A stretch of DNA of 64,000 bases, taken from NCBI GenBank assembly GCA_004322275.1, contig SCTA01000015.1, forward strand, positions 1 through 64,000, in the 5' to 3' direction. The notes under the pieces are model-generated. The model had not been told where the DNA came from. It saw only the letters and a program-made list of their open reading frames with translations, and searched no databases. Below are positions 52,451 to 60,848 of this stretch, in pieces. The DNA comes from a bacterium. GTDB taxonomy: Bacteria > Desulfobacterota > Deferrisomatia > Deferrisomatales > BM512. A program made the position numbers and the translations under genes. Within the stretch, counting starts at the first letter, position 1. Each line of letters starts with the position of its first letter.

Positions 52451-53629
52451 GTGGGGAAAAGAATGTTCTCGTTCGCGTTGTTGCTCGTCCTTTCAGTCGG
52501 ACTTGCCGGGTGCATTCCCACCGAAGGCGATTACAGCGGTATTGGCGTGTCTCTTGGCGAAGGCCCTCCTGACAGCAACGAACCCGACACCACCCCTCCC
52601 TATATCTCATCAAAATATCCCGCGGACGGGGCCGCCTACGTTTCCGTATCCGGGGCTCCTTCGGTCACTTTTTCAAAGGTGGTGGATCCAGCCACGGTAA
52701 ACTCTCAGACCTTCACCCTGACAAGACCAGCATGGGGTGGGGGGCTGCCCGTGGAGGGGTCCGTAACCCTGAGAAATAACGAATGGACTTCGACCCCGGT
52801 CGCCTGCTTCATTCCTGCCGGGAACCTTGCGCCCGGCACCAACTACACCGCAAGAATAACCACCGGGGTCAAGGACACGTCGGGAAACCGTTTGGCCGAG
52901 GAGAAGGTGTGGTCCTTCACCACTGATTTCAGTGATGCTTTTTACTCGGACCCGGTTCCCCCGGAAGAGTTCATCCTGCTTTCGCCGGGAACTTTCACGA
53001 TGTATTTTCAATTTTCCTCTCCTGAAAATATCACCCTGACCAAGTGGTTTTACATGGGCAAAAGGGAGATCACGGTCGCGCAGTGGGAAGCGGTAACCGG
53101 GTACTTCCCGGGCTATGTGTACTCGTACGTGGGCTACGTGGGCGATACTCAACTCCCCGCGGCGAACGTAAGCTGGAACGAAGTTCAGGATTTCATAGCT
53201 GCCCTGAACGGAATGACGGGCAGGACTTACAGGCTTCCCACCGAGGCGGAATGGGAATTTGCGGCAAGCGGGGGGCGGAACCCCACTGGTTACGAATACG
53301 CGGGAAGCGACAACCCGGATGAAGTGGCCTGGTATGAAGGCAACAGCGGCGGCAGAGCACACCCCGTCGGGAGGAAGCACCCCACATATCAACAGTTCTA
53401 CGACATGAGCGGAAACGTTCACGAGTGGGTGAACGATTGGTATTCATATTCATTCGATAATTTCAGCGGGCACACAGACCCCACGGGGCCTTCTACCGGC
53501 GCTGTCAGGGTTTTGCGCGGAGGGGCCTTCAATTCCCCCATCTACGGCATCACTGTGCGGTCCCGCGGTTATGGGGATCCCGCCAAGGGATACCCAAACA
53601 GGGGTTTCCGGCTCGTGCTGGAACAGTAG
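52451..53629 (+). CDS. lipoprotein with Ig-like domain and FGE/SUMF1-like domain
   Basis: 392 aa from GTG 52451 (GGAG upstream) or 388 aa from ATG 52463. Lipobox LAGC follows a short hydrophobic stretch. A Big_5-type Ig domain (TTPPYISSKYPADGAAYVSVSGAPSVTF to EKVWSFTTDF) occupies about 35-155. The formylglycine-generating-enzyme-like domain then shows KREITVAQWEAVTGYFPG, VSWNEVQDFIAALNGMTGRTYRLPTEAEWEFAASGG, FYDMSGNVHEWVNDWY, VLRGGAFNS and RGFRLVLE. The catalytic Cys pair of true FGE is not apparent, so it is probably a carbohydrate- or protein-binding relative (as in PvdO/EgtB-like). Outer-membrane lipoprotein. Confidence 0.88.
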   Translation: MGKRMFSFALLLVLSVGLAGCIPTEGDYSGIGVSLGEGPPDSNEPDTTPPYISSKYPADGAAYVSVSGAPSVTFSKVVDPATVNSQTFTLTRPAWGGGLPVEGSVTLRNNEWTSTPVACFIPAGNLAPGTNYTARITTGVKDTSGNRLAEEKVWSFTTDFSDAFYSDPVPPEEFILLSPGTFTMYFQFSSPENITLTKWFYMGKREITVAQWEAVTGYFPGYVYSYVGYVGDTQLPAANVSWNEVQDFIAALNGMTGRTYRLPTEAEWEFAASGGRNPTGYEYAGSDNPDEVAWYEGNSGGRAHPVGRKHPTYQQFYDMSGNVHEWVNDWYSYSFDNFSGHTDPTGPSTGAVRVLRGGAFNSPIYGITVRSRGYGDPAKGYPNRGFRLVLEQ

Positions 53630-53663
53630 GCTTTTTCAAAGGTAGCCCGCTCAGGTGCTGGAA

Positions 53664-54485
53664 CTACTTCAGCCGCCTCGATGCCAGCCGTTTCAACTCT
53701 TCCGTCAGCCGGGGCGGGAGTCCCAGCTTTTCAACTGTTTTTGTGAATTCCAGCTTCCCGTTTCCGCCGAGGTAGCCGTTAAGTCTGGCCGCCGCGGTGG
53801 AGGAGAGAAAGTCGGCCTCGCTCCGGTAGCGCTCCCGAAGCGCCCTGTAAAAGTCCGTGTTCTGGCGGAGGTAGTATTTCTGGTGGTAGTCCTCGGCGGG
53901 AGTGAAGGAGCTGACCAGTTCGACTTCGGTCTTCACCTCTTTGCCCTCCCTTTCCCCAAGGGCTTTCAGGAAGGCTTTGGCGCGCCCGAGCTGTTCTTCG
54001 TTCGCTGAGAAGACGGCGTTTCGGTACTGCTTCGGCCCCGATTCGGTGAAAGGGTCATGGCTTTTTGCAAAGACCTGAAGGAGGATCTCATAGGAGATTT
54101 TAGCGGGGTCGAAGACGACCAGCACGGTTTCGGTGTGGTCGCCGAGGAAGTTGTAGGTGGGCTTTCCCTTCGTGCCTCCCGTGTACCCGGCGACGGTGGC
54201 GACTACTCCCTCGATGCTCCCGAACCGGGAGTCTACTCCCCAGAATCAGCCGAGGCCAAACTGGGCGATCTCGACCTTCGCGGGGCGCTCCGTGTCGAGG
54301 GGCGCGAGTTCCGGCGTGTTAAAGCTCTTTATGTCCGCCGCCCTCGCGAGCACCTCCTCGACGCTCACCGAGCCAGCCGAAAACCCTCCGGGGAAGGCGC
54401 TGCAGACCGGGGAACCTCCGAAAGCGGTGGAGACCGCCGAGGCGAGAAGGAGGAACAGGAGGAGGACCGCCCAAAGAGGGTTCAT
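53664..54485 (-). CDS. msrA: exported peptide methionine sulfoxide reductase A, selenoprotein (UGA = Sec80)
   Basis: 273 aa when the in-frame TGA at 54246-54248 is read as selenocysteine. The N-terminus is a signal peptide ([21 protein letters not shown]). The MsrA active site, normally GCFWG, reads G-U-F-W-G followed by VDSRF; both flanks match the family. Downstream hallmarks are [33 protein letters not shown] and [10 protein letters not shown]. No resolving Cys exists after the active site, as is common for Sec-type MsrA. A 6-bp hairpin with a GUU loop starts 14 nt after the UGA. Ordinary gene calling would split this into a 79-aa and a 154-aa frame. Its ATG overlaps the msrB stop (ATGA). 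It repairs periplasmic Met-S-oxide. Confidence 0.9.
54217..54231 (-). promoter_or_regulatory. candidate bacterial SECIS hairpin of msrA
   Basis: CUCCCG-GUU-CGGGAG forms a perfect 6-bp stem with a loop beginning GU. The loop starts 20 nt after the UGA, inside the 16-37 nt range of the bacterial SECIS model. Confidence 0.8.
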
Positions 54486-55012
54486 TTGTCTTTAGCCTTC
54501 GGGGTGAAATTCAGCGCCGCCGAGTTCATGCAGTAGCGAAGGCCGGTAGGCGGGGGGCCGTCGTCGAAGACGTGGCCGAGGTGCGCTTCGCACCTTCTGC
54601 ATACTACTTCGGTGCGGGTGGTAAAAAAGCCCTTGTCGACCCGCGTCAGGATGTTTTCGGGGGCGATGGGCGCCCAGAAGCTGGGCCAGCCCGTGCCGGA
54701 TTCAAACTTGGTGGCGGAGTCGAAGAGATCGGTTCCGCACGCTATGCACGAATAGATTCCCTCCTCGTGGTTGTTCCAGTATTTCCCGCTGTGGGGCCTT
54801 TCCGTTCCAGCCTCCCGCGTGACGTTGAAGGCCTCCGGCGAGAGGCGCTCTCTCCACTCCTTCTCGGAGAGACGGAGCGGCTCGGCCTCGTAAAACTTCT
54901 TGTCGGCGGCGGAGTAGAGGCGGAGCGTCCCGGCGGTCTTTTCGCCGGAAAAGGAAAGGGACGAGGAAAAGCACAAAATCCCGAAGAGGGCTATCACGAG
55001 AACTTCTTTCAT
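54482..55012 (-). CDS. msrB: exported peptide methionine sulfoxide reductase B
   Basis: 176 aa from ATG 55012, with AAAGGAGG upstream; the longer frame to 55057 is not supported. Signal peptide [18 protein letters not shown]. Four structural Cys ([10 protein letters not shown] and [14 protein letters not shown]) bind zinc. The catalytic RYCMNSAAL carries Cys, not Sec. [16 protein letters not shown] and SGTGWPSFW are diagnostic. It reduces Met-R-oxide in the periplasm, complementary to MsrA just downstream. The polyferredoxin 144 bp upstream may supply electrons. Confidence 0.95.
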   Translation of the reverse strand: MKEVLVIALFGILCFSSSLSFSGEKTAGTLRLYSAADKKFYEAEPLRLSEKEWRERLSPEAFNVTREAGTERPHSGKYWNNHEEGIYSCIACGTDLFDSATKFESGTGWPSFWAPIAPENILTRVDKGFFTTRTEVVCRRCEAHLGHVFDDGPPPTGLRYCMNSAALNFTPKAKDK

Positions 55013-55155
55013 CAGGAGCCTCCTTTCAAAAAACAGGGCCTGATGAAAATATGCCATAGATTTGTGAGTTTGCAGGAAGCGGAATAGATAATTTAAGACT
55101 GCTGAAAGCCGTATCCAACTCCAGGCAAACTATTTCGCCGAAATAGGAAGCCGGT

Positions 55156-56175
55156 TTAACGGCCCATCATCCGATACAGCGACCTGTAATCGCCAAGGGT
55201 GAGGGAACTGTCCCAGCGGCCGGTGCATTTCGCTACGCCCACGGCCCCGAAGAAGAGGGCGAGGAAGGCGAGGCCGAAGACGAGGGGGCGGACGCTTTTG
55301 AATCCGGGGAATCTTAGCGTCAGAGCGCCCTTTTTCGGGCAGGCGGTGACGCAGTCGGTGCAGCCCATGCACTCGGGAGAGATTACCGGGGATTTTGCCC
55401 CGGCGACGTCTACGCGGTTGGGGCAGGCCCTGGAGCAGAGCCCGCAGGAGTTGCACAGGGCGGCGTCCTTTTTAAGGGTAAAGGGGCTCAGGAGCCCGAG
55501 GACTCCCTGCAGGGCCCCGTAGGGGCAAAGGTATCTGCACCAGAAGGATTTGACGAACACCGAGGCCAGAGCAAGCGAACCCGCGAAGCCCGCTCCGATA
55601 ACCCCGATATTTGAGAACAGCTCGAACATCTTCACGTCCGAGACGGCGTAGTAGGGAAGGCGCGTGAAAGAGAGCGCCGCCTCGCCGTCCATCAGGAAGA
55701 AGAGCTTGAAGATCCAGATGAAGAGTCCGTATTTCATCGCAAGCAGCGAGTAATCCAGCCACTTGGGTACGCTCAGGGAGAGTTTCCACCTTGCGCCGAG
55801 AGCGCCGAGAAATTCGGAGAGCGACCCTATAGGGCAGAGCCAGGAGCAGAGCGCCCGGCGAAACAAAAGCGCCGTCGCCAGCGTGGCCAGCAGAATTACC
55901 AGACCGGCCGGGTGGACGGTGTCGAAGACGCCGGTATGGATGCCCGCCCGTAGCGCGGTTATCGCGGCTATCGGCAAAAAGCCCTCCACCACCGGGGGCC
56001 GGTAAGCCGAAGAAACGCCCCCGCCGTTTCTCAGAACGTCGATGAATCCTGAGAATTGCCACGCCGCCAGCACCATTATCAGAACGGAGACCGTCTGCGC
56101 CGCTCGTCGAAGGTATAAGGCCGGAGACTTGCGGATATTCGCCGCCTTTTTTTTTGAAAATGCAAAAAAATCCAT
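55156..56175 (-). CDS. membrane polyferredoxin (NapH/NosR-like)
   Basis: 339 aa. Four to six membrane helices with Cys-Pro turns (CSWLCPIGSLSEFLG; CRYLCPYGALQGVLG), then two 4Fe-4S motifs: CNSCGLCSRACPNRVDV and CMGCTDCVTACPKKGAL. A final helix follows (LVFGLAFLALFFGAVGV). Upstream of msrB on the same strand, so it could donate electrons from the membrane to the periplasmic Msr enzymes. This differs from the usual Msr partners (thioredoxin, MsrQ) and is inference from position only. Confidence 0.9.
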   Translation of the reverse strand: MDFFAFSKKKAANIRKSPALYLRRAAQTVSVLIMVLAAWQFSGFIDVLRNGGGVSSAYRPPVVEGFLPIAAITALRAGIHTGVFDTVHPAGLVILLATLATALLFRRALCSWLCPIGSLSEFLGALGARWKLSLSVPKWLDYSLLAMKYGLFIWIFKLFFLMDGEAALSFTRLPYYAVSDVKMFELFSNIGVIGAGFAGSLALASVFVKSFWCRYLCPYGALQGVLGLLSPFTLKKDAALCNSCGLCSRACPNRVDVAGAKSPVISPECMGCTDCVTACPKKGALTLRFPGFKSVRPLVFGLAFLALFFGAVGVAKCTGRWDSSLTLGDYRSLYRMMGR

Positions 56176-56283
56176 AAATTTCCCTTAGTCAAAAATACGG
56201 CGGGACTTCCGCTCTAATAAAGTGAGACGCCAAACCGGTGGGAGGGGTTTACCGGCGGGCAAAAGGACTGGAGTATGAGGGGA

Positions 56284-56307
56284 GGGGCCGTCCAAAAAGA
56301 CGGCCCC
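56284..56307 (-). terminator. hairpin after gltX, possible terminator
   Basis: GGGGCCGTC and GACGGCCCC enclose a 6-nt loop just after the gltX stop on the minus strand. The stem is strong, but no U-tract follows. Confidence 0.5.
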
Positions 56308-56319
56308 TTCGCTTTCGGT

Positions 56320-57816
56320 TTACTTTTTGAGTTTTTCGGCGGCCTCGAACACCCAGCCGACGTTCTTCAGGCGCTTGATGGTTTTTTCCTTGCCGATGAG
56401 CGTCAGAGCCTCGAACATAGAGGGCCCGGCAAGCTGCCCGGTGACGGCGGTGCGGACGCCGTTGATGAGCACGCCGGGTTTTATTCCCAGTTCCTCGCAA
56501 AGCTGCCGCATCAGGTTCTCGCACTCGTGCGGGTCGAACCCTTCCATCGCCTCTATCCTTGCGGCGAGAACGGGAAGGTGCTCGCGAAGCGCCGGGAACT
56601 TTACGATGTTGCGTTCCAGAGCCCTGTCTTCGAGCTCGAAATCGTCCGCGAAATAGGCCCGGCCCGCCTCGGCGAAGTCGTTCAAGGTGTGGAAGCGCTC
56701 GCGGATAAGGTCAAGGGCGGCGTGAAACCACTCCTTCCTGCTCCCCTCGTACTCCGCGTTCCAGATACCGGCCTTTTCCAGCACTGGTTTCACCAGAACG
56801 GCAAGTTCTTCCAGCGGAAGGCTTTTGATGTGGTGCGCGTTTACGGCCAGCGCCTTCGGGTCGGTGAAGAACTTGGAGTCCTCGGTCTGGAGGTTGAAGA
56901 CGGAGTTTGAGCGGTTGATGCGCTCCAGGGAGAAGGCCTCGATAAGCTCTTCTTTGGTGAAAATCTCCCTGTCGTCGCCGGGAGACCAGCCGAGGAGAGC
57001 GAGGAAGTTGCAGAGAGCCCAGGGCAGGAACCCCTTCTCTCTGTAAAAGTGAATGGCTACCGCCTCGCCGTGCTTTCTCTTGCTTATCTTAGCCTTCTGG
57101 GAGTCCAGGGTGAGCGGCAGGTGGGCGAAGAGGGGAATCGGCGCGCCGAGGGCCTGATAGATAAGCACCTGGCGGGGAGTGTTGCCAAGGCCGTCCTGCC
57201 CGCGGATTACGTGGGTTATTCCGTCGCGTATGTCGTCCACCACGTTCGAGAGCAGGTAGAGCGGAGTTCCGTCGGAGCGCAGGATGATAAAATCCTCAAG
57301 GTCGCGCCAGGATTTTTCGATCCTCCCGTAAACCTTGTCCTCGAAGACGACCGTTCCCTCCCCCTCGGGTATGGCGAAGCGTATCACGTAGGGAATCCCG
57401 GCCGCTTCCTTCGCCGAGACCTCTTCCGGCGAGAGCCTGCGGCACTTTTTGTCGTACCCGAATTCGCTCTTCCCTTCGGAACCGGCGCGCTTCTGATCCA
57501 GTTCCTCTTTCGTGCAGAAACACTTGTAGGCATGGCCGGAGGAGAGGAGTCTTTTCGCGGCTTCGGTGTGCTCTCCCCTGTAGGCGGACTGGTAGTAGGG
57601 GCCGATGTCCCAGTCGAGGCCCAGCCACTTAAGTCCTTCGATTATGGTGTCGAGGCTCTCGTCGGTGGAGCGCTCGACATCGGTGTCCTCGATGCGGAGG
57701 ATCATTTTGCCGCCGGTCTTTCTGGCGTAAAGCCAGTTGTAGAGGGCCGTACGGGCGCTGCCGATATGGAGGTAGCCGGTGGGGCTGGGGGCGAATCTTA
57801 CTCTTACGTCGGACAC
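56320..57816 (-). CDS. gltX: glutamyl-tRNA synthetase
   Basis: 498 aa. HIGH-type motif as YLHIGSARTALYN (residues 15-27); ILRIEDTD follows. KMSKS-type motif as KISKRKHG (about 260). The anticodon-binding C-terminal domain is complete. It charges tRNA-Glu, and in many bacteria also tRNA-Gln, which would need GatCAB. The start at 57816 overlaps, head to head, the upstream region of the divergent cation transporter. Confidence 0.97.
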   Translation of the reverse strand: MSDVRVRFAPSPTGYLHIGSARTALYNWLYARKTGGKMILRIEDTDVERSTDESLDTIIEGLKWLGLDWDIGPYYQSAYRGEHTEAAKRLLSSGHAYKCFCTKEELDQKRAGSEGKSEFGYDKKCRRLSPEEVSAKEAAGIPYVIRFAIPEGEGTVVFEDKVYGRIEKSWRDLEDFIILRSDGTPLYLLSNVVDDIRDGITHVIRGQDGLGNTPRQVLIYQALGAPIPLFAHLPLTLDSQKAKISKRKHGEAVAIHFYREKGFLPWALCNFLALLGWSPGDDREIFTKEELIEAFSLERINRSNSVFNLQTEDSKFFTDPKALAVNAHHIKSLPLEELAVLVKPVLEKAGIWNAEYEGSRKEWFHAALDLIRERFHTLNDFAEAGRAYFADDFELEDRALERNIVKFPALREHLPVLAARIEAMEGFDPHECENLMRQLCEELGIKPGVLINGVRTAVTGQLAGPSMFEALTLIGKEKTIKRLKNVGWVFEAAEKLKK

Positions 57817-57943
57817 TTTGCGCTTCTCCCGTTGTTGTTTTCATGAGTCGCTTGCTTTTACCATTTTTCGGCCCCCGGCGGAAAGTTTTAGGAGAATTTT
57901 TTTGGAGGTTTTTAAGACGGGTAGCGAATGCTATGATTTAGAC

Positions 57944-58975
57944 ATGGAAGAAACGCTGAGCCACGATCACGAAGGCCATCTCCACCACCACGCCGGAGGC
58001 ACGAAGCGATCGCTCGCGATCGCCTTTTGCCTCACCGCGTCCTTCATGATCGTAGAGTTCATCGGCGGCTGGCTCACCAACTCCCTGGCGCTCATCTCTG
58101 ACGCGGGTCACATGCTTAACGACGCCGCCGCGCTGGGGCTTGGGTTTTTCGCCGTAAAGCTCGGGGAAAAGCCCCCCTCCATGACGAAGACCTTCGGCTA
58201 CCGCAGGGTCGAGATTCTGGCGGCGCTACTGAACGGCCTCACCCTCTGGGTTATCGTAGGAATGATCCTCCACGAGGCCTGGCTGCGCATGCAATCTCCG
58301 CAGGAGATTCGCCCCGTAGGCATGATGGCTGTCGCGGCTGCGGGCCTCGCGATTAACCTCCTTTCGGCGAAGGTGCTCCACTCTCACAAGGAAGCCAGCC
58401 TGAACGTCAAGGGCGCTTTCCTCCACGTGCTGGCCGACACCCTCGGCTCCCTCGGCGCGATTGTCGCGGGTTTGATAATCTGGCAAACCGGCTGGACCTT
58501 TGCGGACCCGCTGATGAGCTTCGCCATCTGCGCCCTTATCCTCGCAAGTTCGTGGGGGTTTTTAAAGGAATCGACGCACGTCCTTTTGCTGGGGGTTCCC
58601 GCCCACCTCGAATTTTCAAAGGTGGAGGAGGCGATTCTGACGACGGAGGGGGTCTGCTGCGTTTACGACCTCCACATCTGGTCGATACAGCCCGGCACGG
58701 AAGCGCTCTCCGCCCACGTCGTAATCGCCGAGGGGTTCGACGAGCGCGAGAAGGTGCTTCGGACCCTGACCTCGACGCTGAAAGAGCAGCTGGGGATAAG
58801 CCACGTAACCTTGCAGCTTGAGACGAGCCACGAGAGCCTTGAAGACGAACACGGTTTCTGCACCGTACCCGGCGCGCGCGGCAAGTGCCCTGTAAATAAC
58901 TCCGGAGAAGCAAAAAACGACTGCGACAAAAAAGATCACCCCGGCTGCCGCCATAACCATTCCTCCGAGCAGTAA
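57944..58975 (+). CDS. cation diffusion facilitator (zinc efflux, CzcD-like)
   Basis: 343 aa from ATG 57944. The His-rich N-terminus (HDHEGHLHHH) and tail (HHSSEQ region, CRHNH) bind metal. Six membrane helices: LISDAGHMLNDAAALGLGF and HVLADTLGSLGA hold the HxxxD metal sites of the zinc CDF group. The cytoplasmic ferredoxin-like C-domain includes VYDLHIWSIQPGTEALSAHV. It exports Zn(II), Cd(II) or Co(II) by proton antiport. Confidence 0.94.
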   Translation: MEETLSHDHEGHLHHHAGGTKRSLAIAFCLTASFMIVEFIGGWLTNSLALISDAGHMLNDAAALGLGFFAVKLGEKPPSMTKTFGYRRVEILAALLNGLTLWVIVGMILHEAWLRMQSPQEIRPVGMMAVAAAGLAINLLSAKVLHSHKEASLNVKGAFLHVLADTLGSLGAIVAGLIIWQTGWTFADPLMSFAICALILASSWGFLKESTHVLLLGVPAHLEFSKVEEAILTTEGVCCVYDLHIWSIQPGTEALSAHVVIAEGFDEREKVLRTLTSTLKEQLGISHVTLQLETSHESLEDEHGFCTVPGARGKCPVNNSGEAKNDCDKKDHPGCRHNHSSEQ

Positions 58976-59001
58976 CCCGGCGATTGCCCTCTAAGAGCAG
59001 C

Positions 59002-59037
59002 AAAGGGGAGGAGCGCACGCTCTTCCCCTTTTAAATT
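59002..59037. terminator. bidirectional terminator between the CDF gene and arfB-like gene
   Basis: AAAGGGGAGGAGCG-CA-CGCTCTTCCCCTTT is a 14-bp stem with one wobble pair, followed by TTAAATTT. It serves the converging CDF and arfB-like genes. Confidence 0.8.
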
Positions 59038-59051
59038 TCCTGCGGATATTT

Positions 59052-59477
59052 TCAGGAATCCTCGGCCCTTACCTTCGTGCGCCCTCTCTTTACCGTGGCG
59101 CGCCCCTTCTTCGCCTCGATCCTGCGCTCCTTCGAGGCTTTGGTGGGCTTTGTCTTGACGCGGCGCTTCGGCCGCTTGGCGGCGGCGATGATGAGTTCTT
59201 TCAGCCGTTCGAGGGCGTCGGCCCGGTTTTGCTCCCTCGTGCGGAATCTGTCGGCCTCTATGATTATCTCGCCCTCAAGGGTCGCCCTGCTCCCGGCGAG
59301 TTTCAGGAGCCGCAGGCGCACGTAGTCGCTCAGATTGGGGGACAAGAGGGCGTTGAAGCGAAGCTGCACCGCCGTCGCGACCTTGTTGACGTTCTGGCCG
59401 CCCGGCCCCGAGGATCGGATGTATTTCTCCGAAAGCTCTTCCTCGCCGAGTTCAATCTCTTCGCTTATCCGTATCAC
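59052..59477 (-). CDS. arfB: peptidyl-tRNA hydrolase ArfB (YaeJ) family
   Basis: 141 aa. The release-factor-like GGQ motif is in RSSGPGGQNVNKVATAVQLRF. The tail is basic and long (RPKRRVKTKPTKASKERRIEAKKGRA), which in ArfB threads the empty mRNA channel. It rescues ribosomes stalled without a stop codon. Short compared with RF1/RF2, so not a normal release factor. Confidence 0.93.
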   Translation of the reverse strand: MIRISEEIELGEEELSEKYIRSSGPGGQNVNKVATAVQLRFNALLSPNLSDYVRLRLLKLAGSRATLEGEIIIEADRFRTREQNRADALERLKELIIAAAKRPKRRVKTKPTKASKERRIEAKKGRATVKRGRTKVRAEDS

Positions 59478-59502
59478 TTCTTAACCATGTAAGAAAGCGG
59501 CT

Positions 59503-59988
59503 TCACTCCGCCTTCAGCTTCCCGGCGATCTTCACCACCCGCTCGCCCAGAAGGGCGCCGCACTTCTCGTCCTTTTCCGTCGGAGTCCCCCGGCAGGCCG
59601 CGCCGAAATGGCCGCCAGCCTCTATCGGGTCGCCTACGACCACCATTTCGTGGATCAAGAAGGCCAGATGGATGGAGATAATCGTGGTCTCCTTGCCTCC
59701 GGTGTCGTGGCCGGAAGTTACGAAGGCCGCGCCGACCTTGTCTTTTAGCTTCCTTCGCACGGTGACGCTGCGGTCGATAAGTCCCTTGACCTCGGCGGAG
59801 AGGGTGCCGAAGTAGACGGGGCTTCCGAGGATGATCGCGTCGGCCGCGACGAGGTCGTCAGTCGTGACCTCCCCGGCGCGCTTCAGGAGAGGTTCGCCCC
59901 CCGCGTCCGTTACGCCCAGAGCCACCGCCTTTGCCAGCTTCTCGGTGTTGCCGCTGCTGGATGAGAAAGCTATAAGAACCTTAACCAT
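59503..59988 (-). CDS. flavodoxin/NAD(P)H:quinone oxidoreductase-like protein (WrbA-type)
   Basis: 161 aa from ATG 59988, with AGGAGGT upstream. VKVLIAFSSSSGNTEKLAKAVALG gives the FMN phosphate loop, and AIILGSPVYFGTLSAEVKGLID the flavin-binding loop. TSGHDTGGKETTIISIHLAFL is typical of the WrbA group. It reduces quinones with NAD(P)H in the cytoplasm. It follows cvpA by 10 bp, likely co-transcribed. Confidence 0.92.
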   Translation of the reverse strand: MVKVLIAFSSSSGNTEKLAKAVALGVTDAGGEPLLKRAGEVTTDDLVAADAIILGSPVYFGTLSAEVKGLIDRSVTVRRKLKDKVGAAFVTSGHDTGGKETTIISIHLAFLIHEMVVVGDPIEAGGHFGAACRGTPTEKDEKCGALLGERVVKIAGKLKAE

Positions 59989-59998
59989 TGCAGACCTC

Positions 59999-60517
59999 CT
60001 AACGGTTATTCCAGAAATTTTCAAGATCGCGGAGCTTTTCGTTTATGGCGAGACGCGCTTCCTCGGGTATGAGCGAGACGGCGGCGCTCTCGGCCTTCAA
60101 CACCCAGGGCAGGACCTTCGAGTCACGAAGGGTCTGGCTTTGGCCGGGGAGAATCTCCACGAGCAGGATGGCCACCGCCAGAATCACCAGCGCCGCCTTC
60201 GCAAGGCTGATTATACCGCCGAAAAGCCTGTTGAGCCAGCCGAGGCCGATTGCCGAGACCAGCTTGGTCAGCATCCACCCTACGAGGTACGCCGCCAGCA
60301 TGACGAGCAGGACGATGAGCGCGAAAGAGAGCGGGAGGCGAAGTTTCTCCGAGCCGAAGGGCAGCATGCCCGCCAGCGAGGCGTGCCAGCGCAGGGCCAG
60401 AAAGACCCCCGCGCCAAGGCCGATCAGGGAGACGATCTGCCTCGCCGCCCCGCGCCAGAGGCCGAAGCAGAGGAAGAGAACCACGCACGCCGCGACGAAA
60501 AGGTCGAAAGAATTCAT
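59999..60517 (-). CDS. CvpA-family membrane protein
   Basis: 172 aa with four membrane helices (3-20, 28-45, 63-85, 105-125): DLFVAACVVLFLCFGLWRGAARQIVSLIGLGAGVFLALRWH is the CvpA start. GRL-type turn WLNRLFGGIISLAKAALV. CvpA proteins are linked to envelope stress and colicin V production; biochemical role unknown. Ends 10 bp before the flavodoxin gene start. Confidence 0.88.
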   Translation of the reverse strand: MNSFDLFVAACVVLFLCFGLWRGAARQIVSLIGLGAGVFLALRWHASLAGMLPFGSEKLRLPLSFALIVLLVMLAAYLVGWMLTKLVSAIGLGWLNRLFGGIISLAKAALVILAVAILLVEILPGQSQTLRDSKVLPWVLKAESAAVSLIPEEARLAINEKLRDLENFWNNR

Positions 60518-60848
60518 AAAGGACTCCCTTCAAAAGAGTAACGGCGGGAATTTTAACCTAAAGGGGAAGTTTGCGCGAGGGGTGAGTTGGAGGGGAATTT
60601 AAACGCCGTGCAGGAATCCGCATCAATGGCTACCGTTAAGCGCCCGTGCGGACGGAAGAGTTGGGCGGTATGCCGAATGTTTGCACTTGAAACTGTTTGC
60701 CACCTTGGGACACGACATTTCGTGATTTCAACTGGATGTAACCGTGAGCCTCAACAGAATCTTGAAGCCGAGCCGGTGGCGCCAGTGCATGACTCTGGAC
60801 TTTGGACACCCGCTTCGCTCAAATTAATATAAGCCCTTGCGGGACGGG
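60518..60848. other. intergenic stretch without a supported gene
   Basis: About 330 bp between cvpA and the type I restriction locus. Short frames are present but none looks coding. No promoter or repeat was identified with confidence. Confidence 0.5.

Noticed and set aside
53664-54485. Explaining the msrA UGA as a nonsense mutation or sequencing error
   Set aside because: The UGA falls exactly at the catalytic Cys, both flanks are intact, a SECIS-like hairpin follows, and a second, unrelated gene shows the same pattern.
54482-55012. MsrB as a third selenoprotein
   Set aside because: Its catalytic position is a normal Cys codon (RYCMNSAAL).
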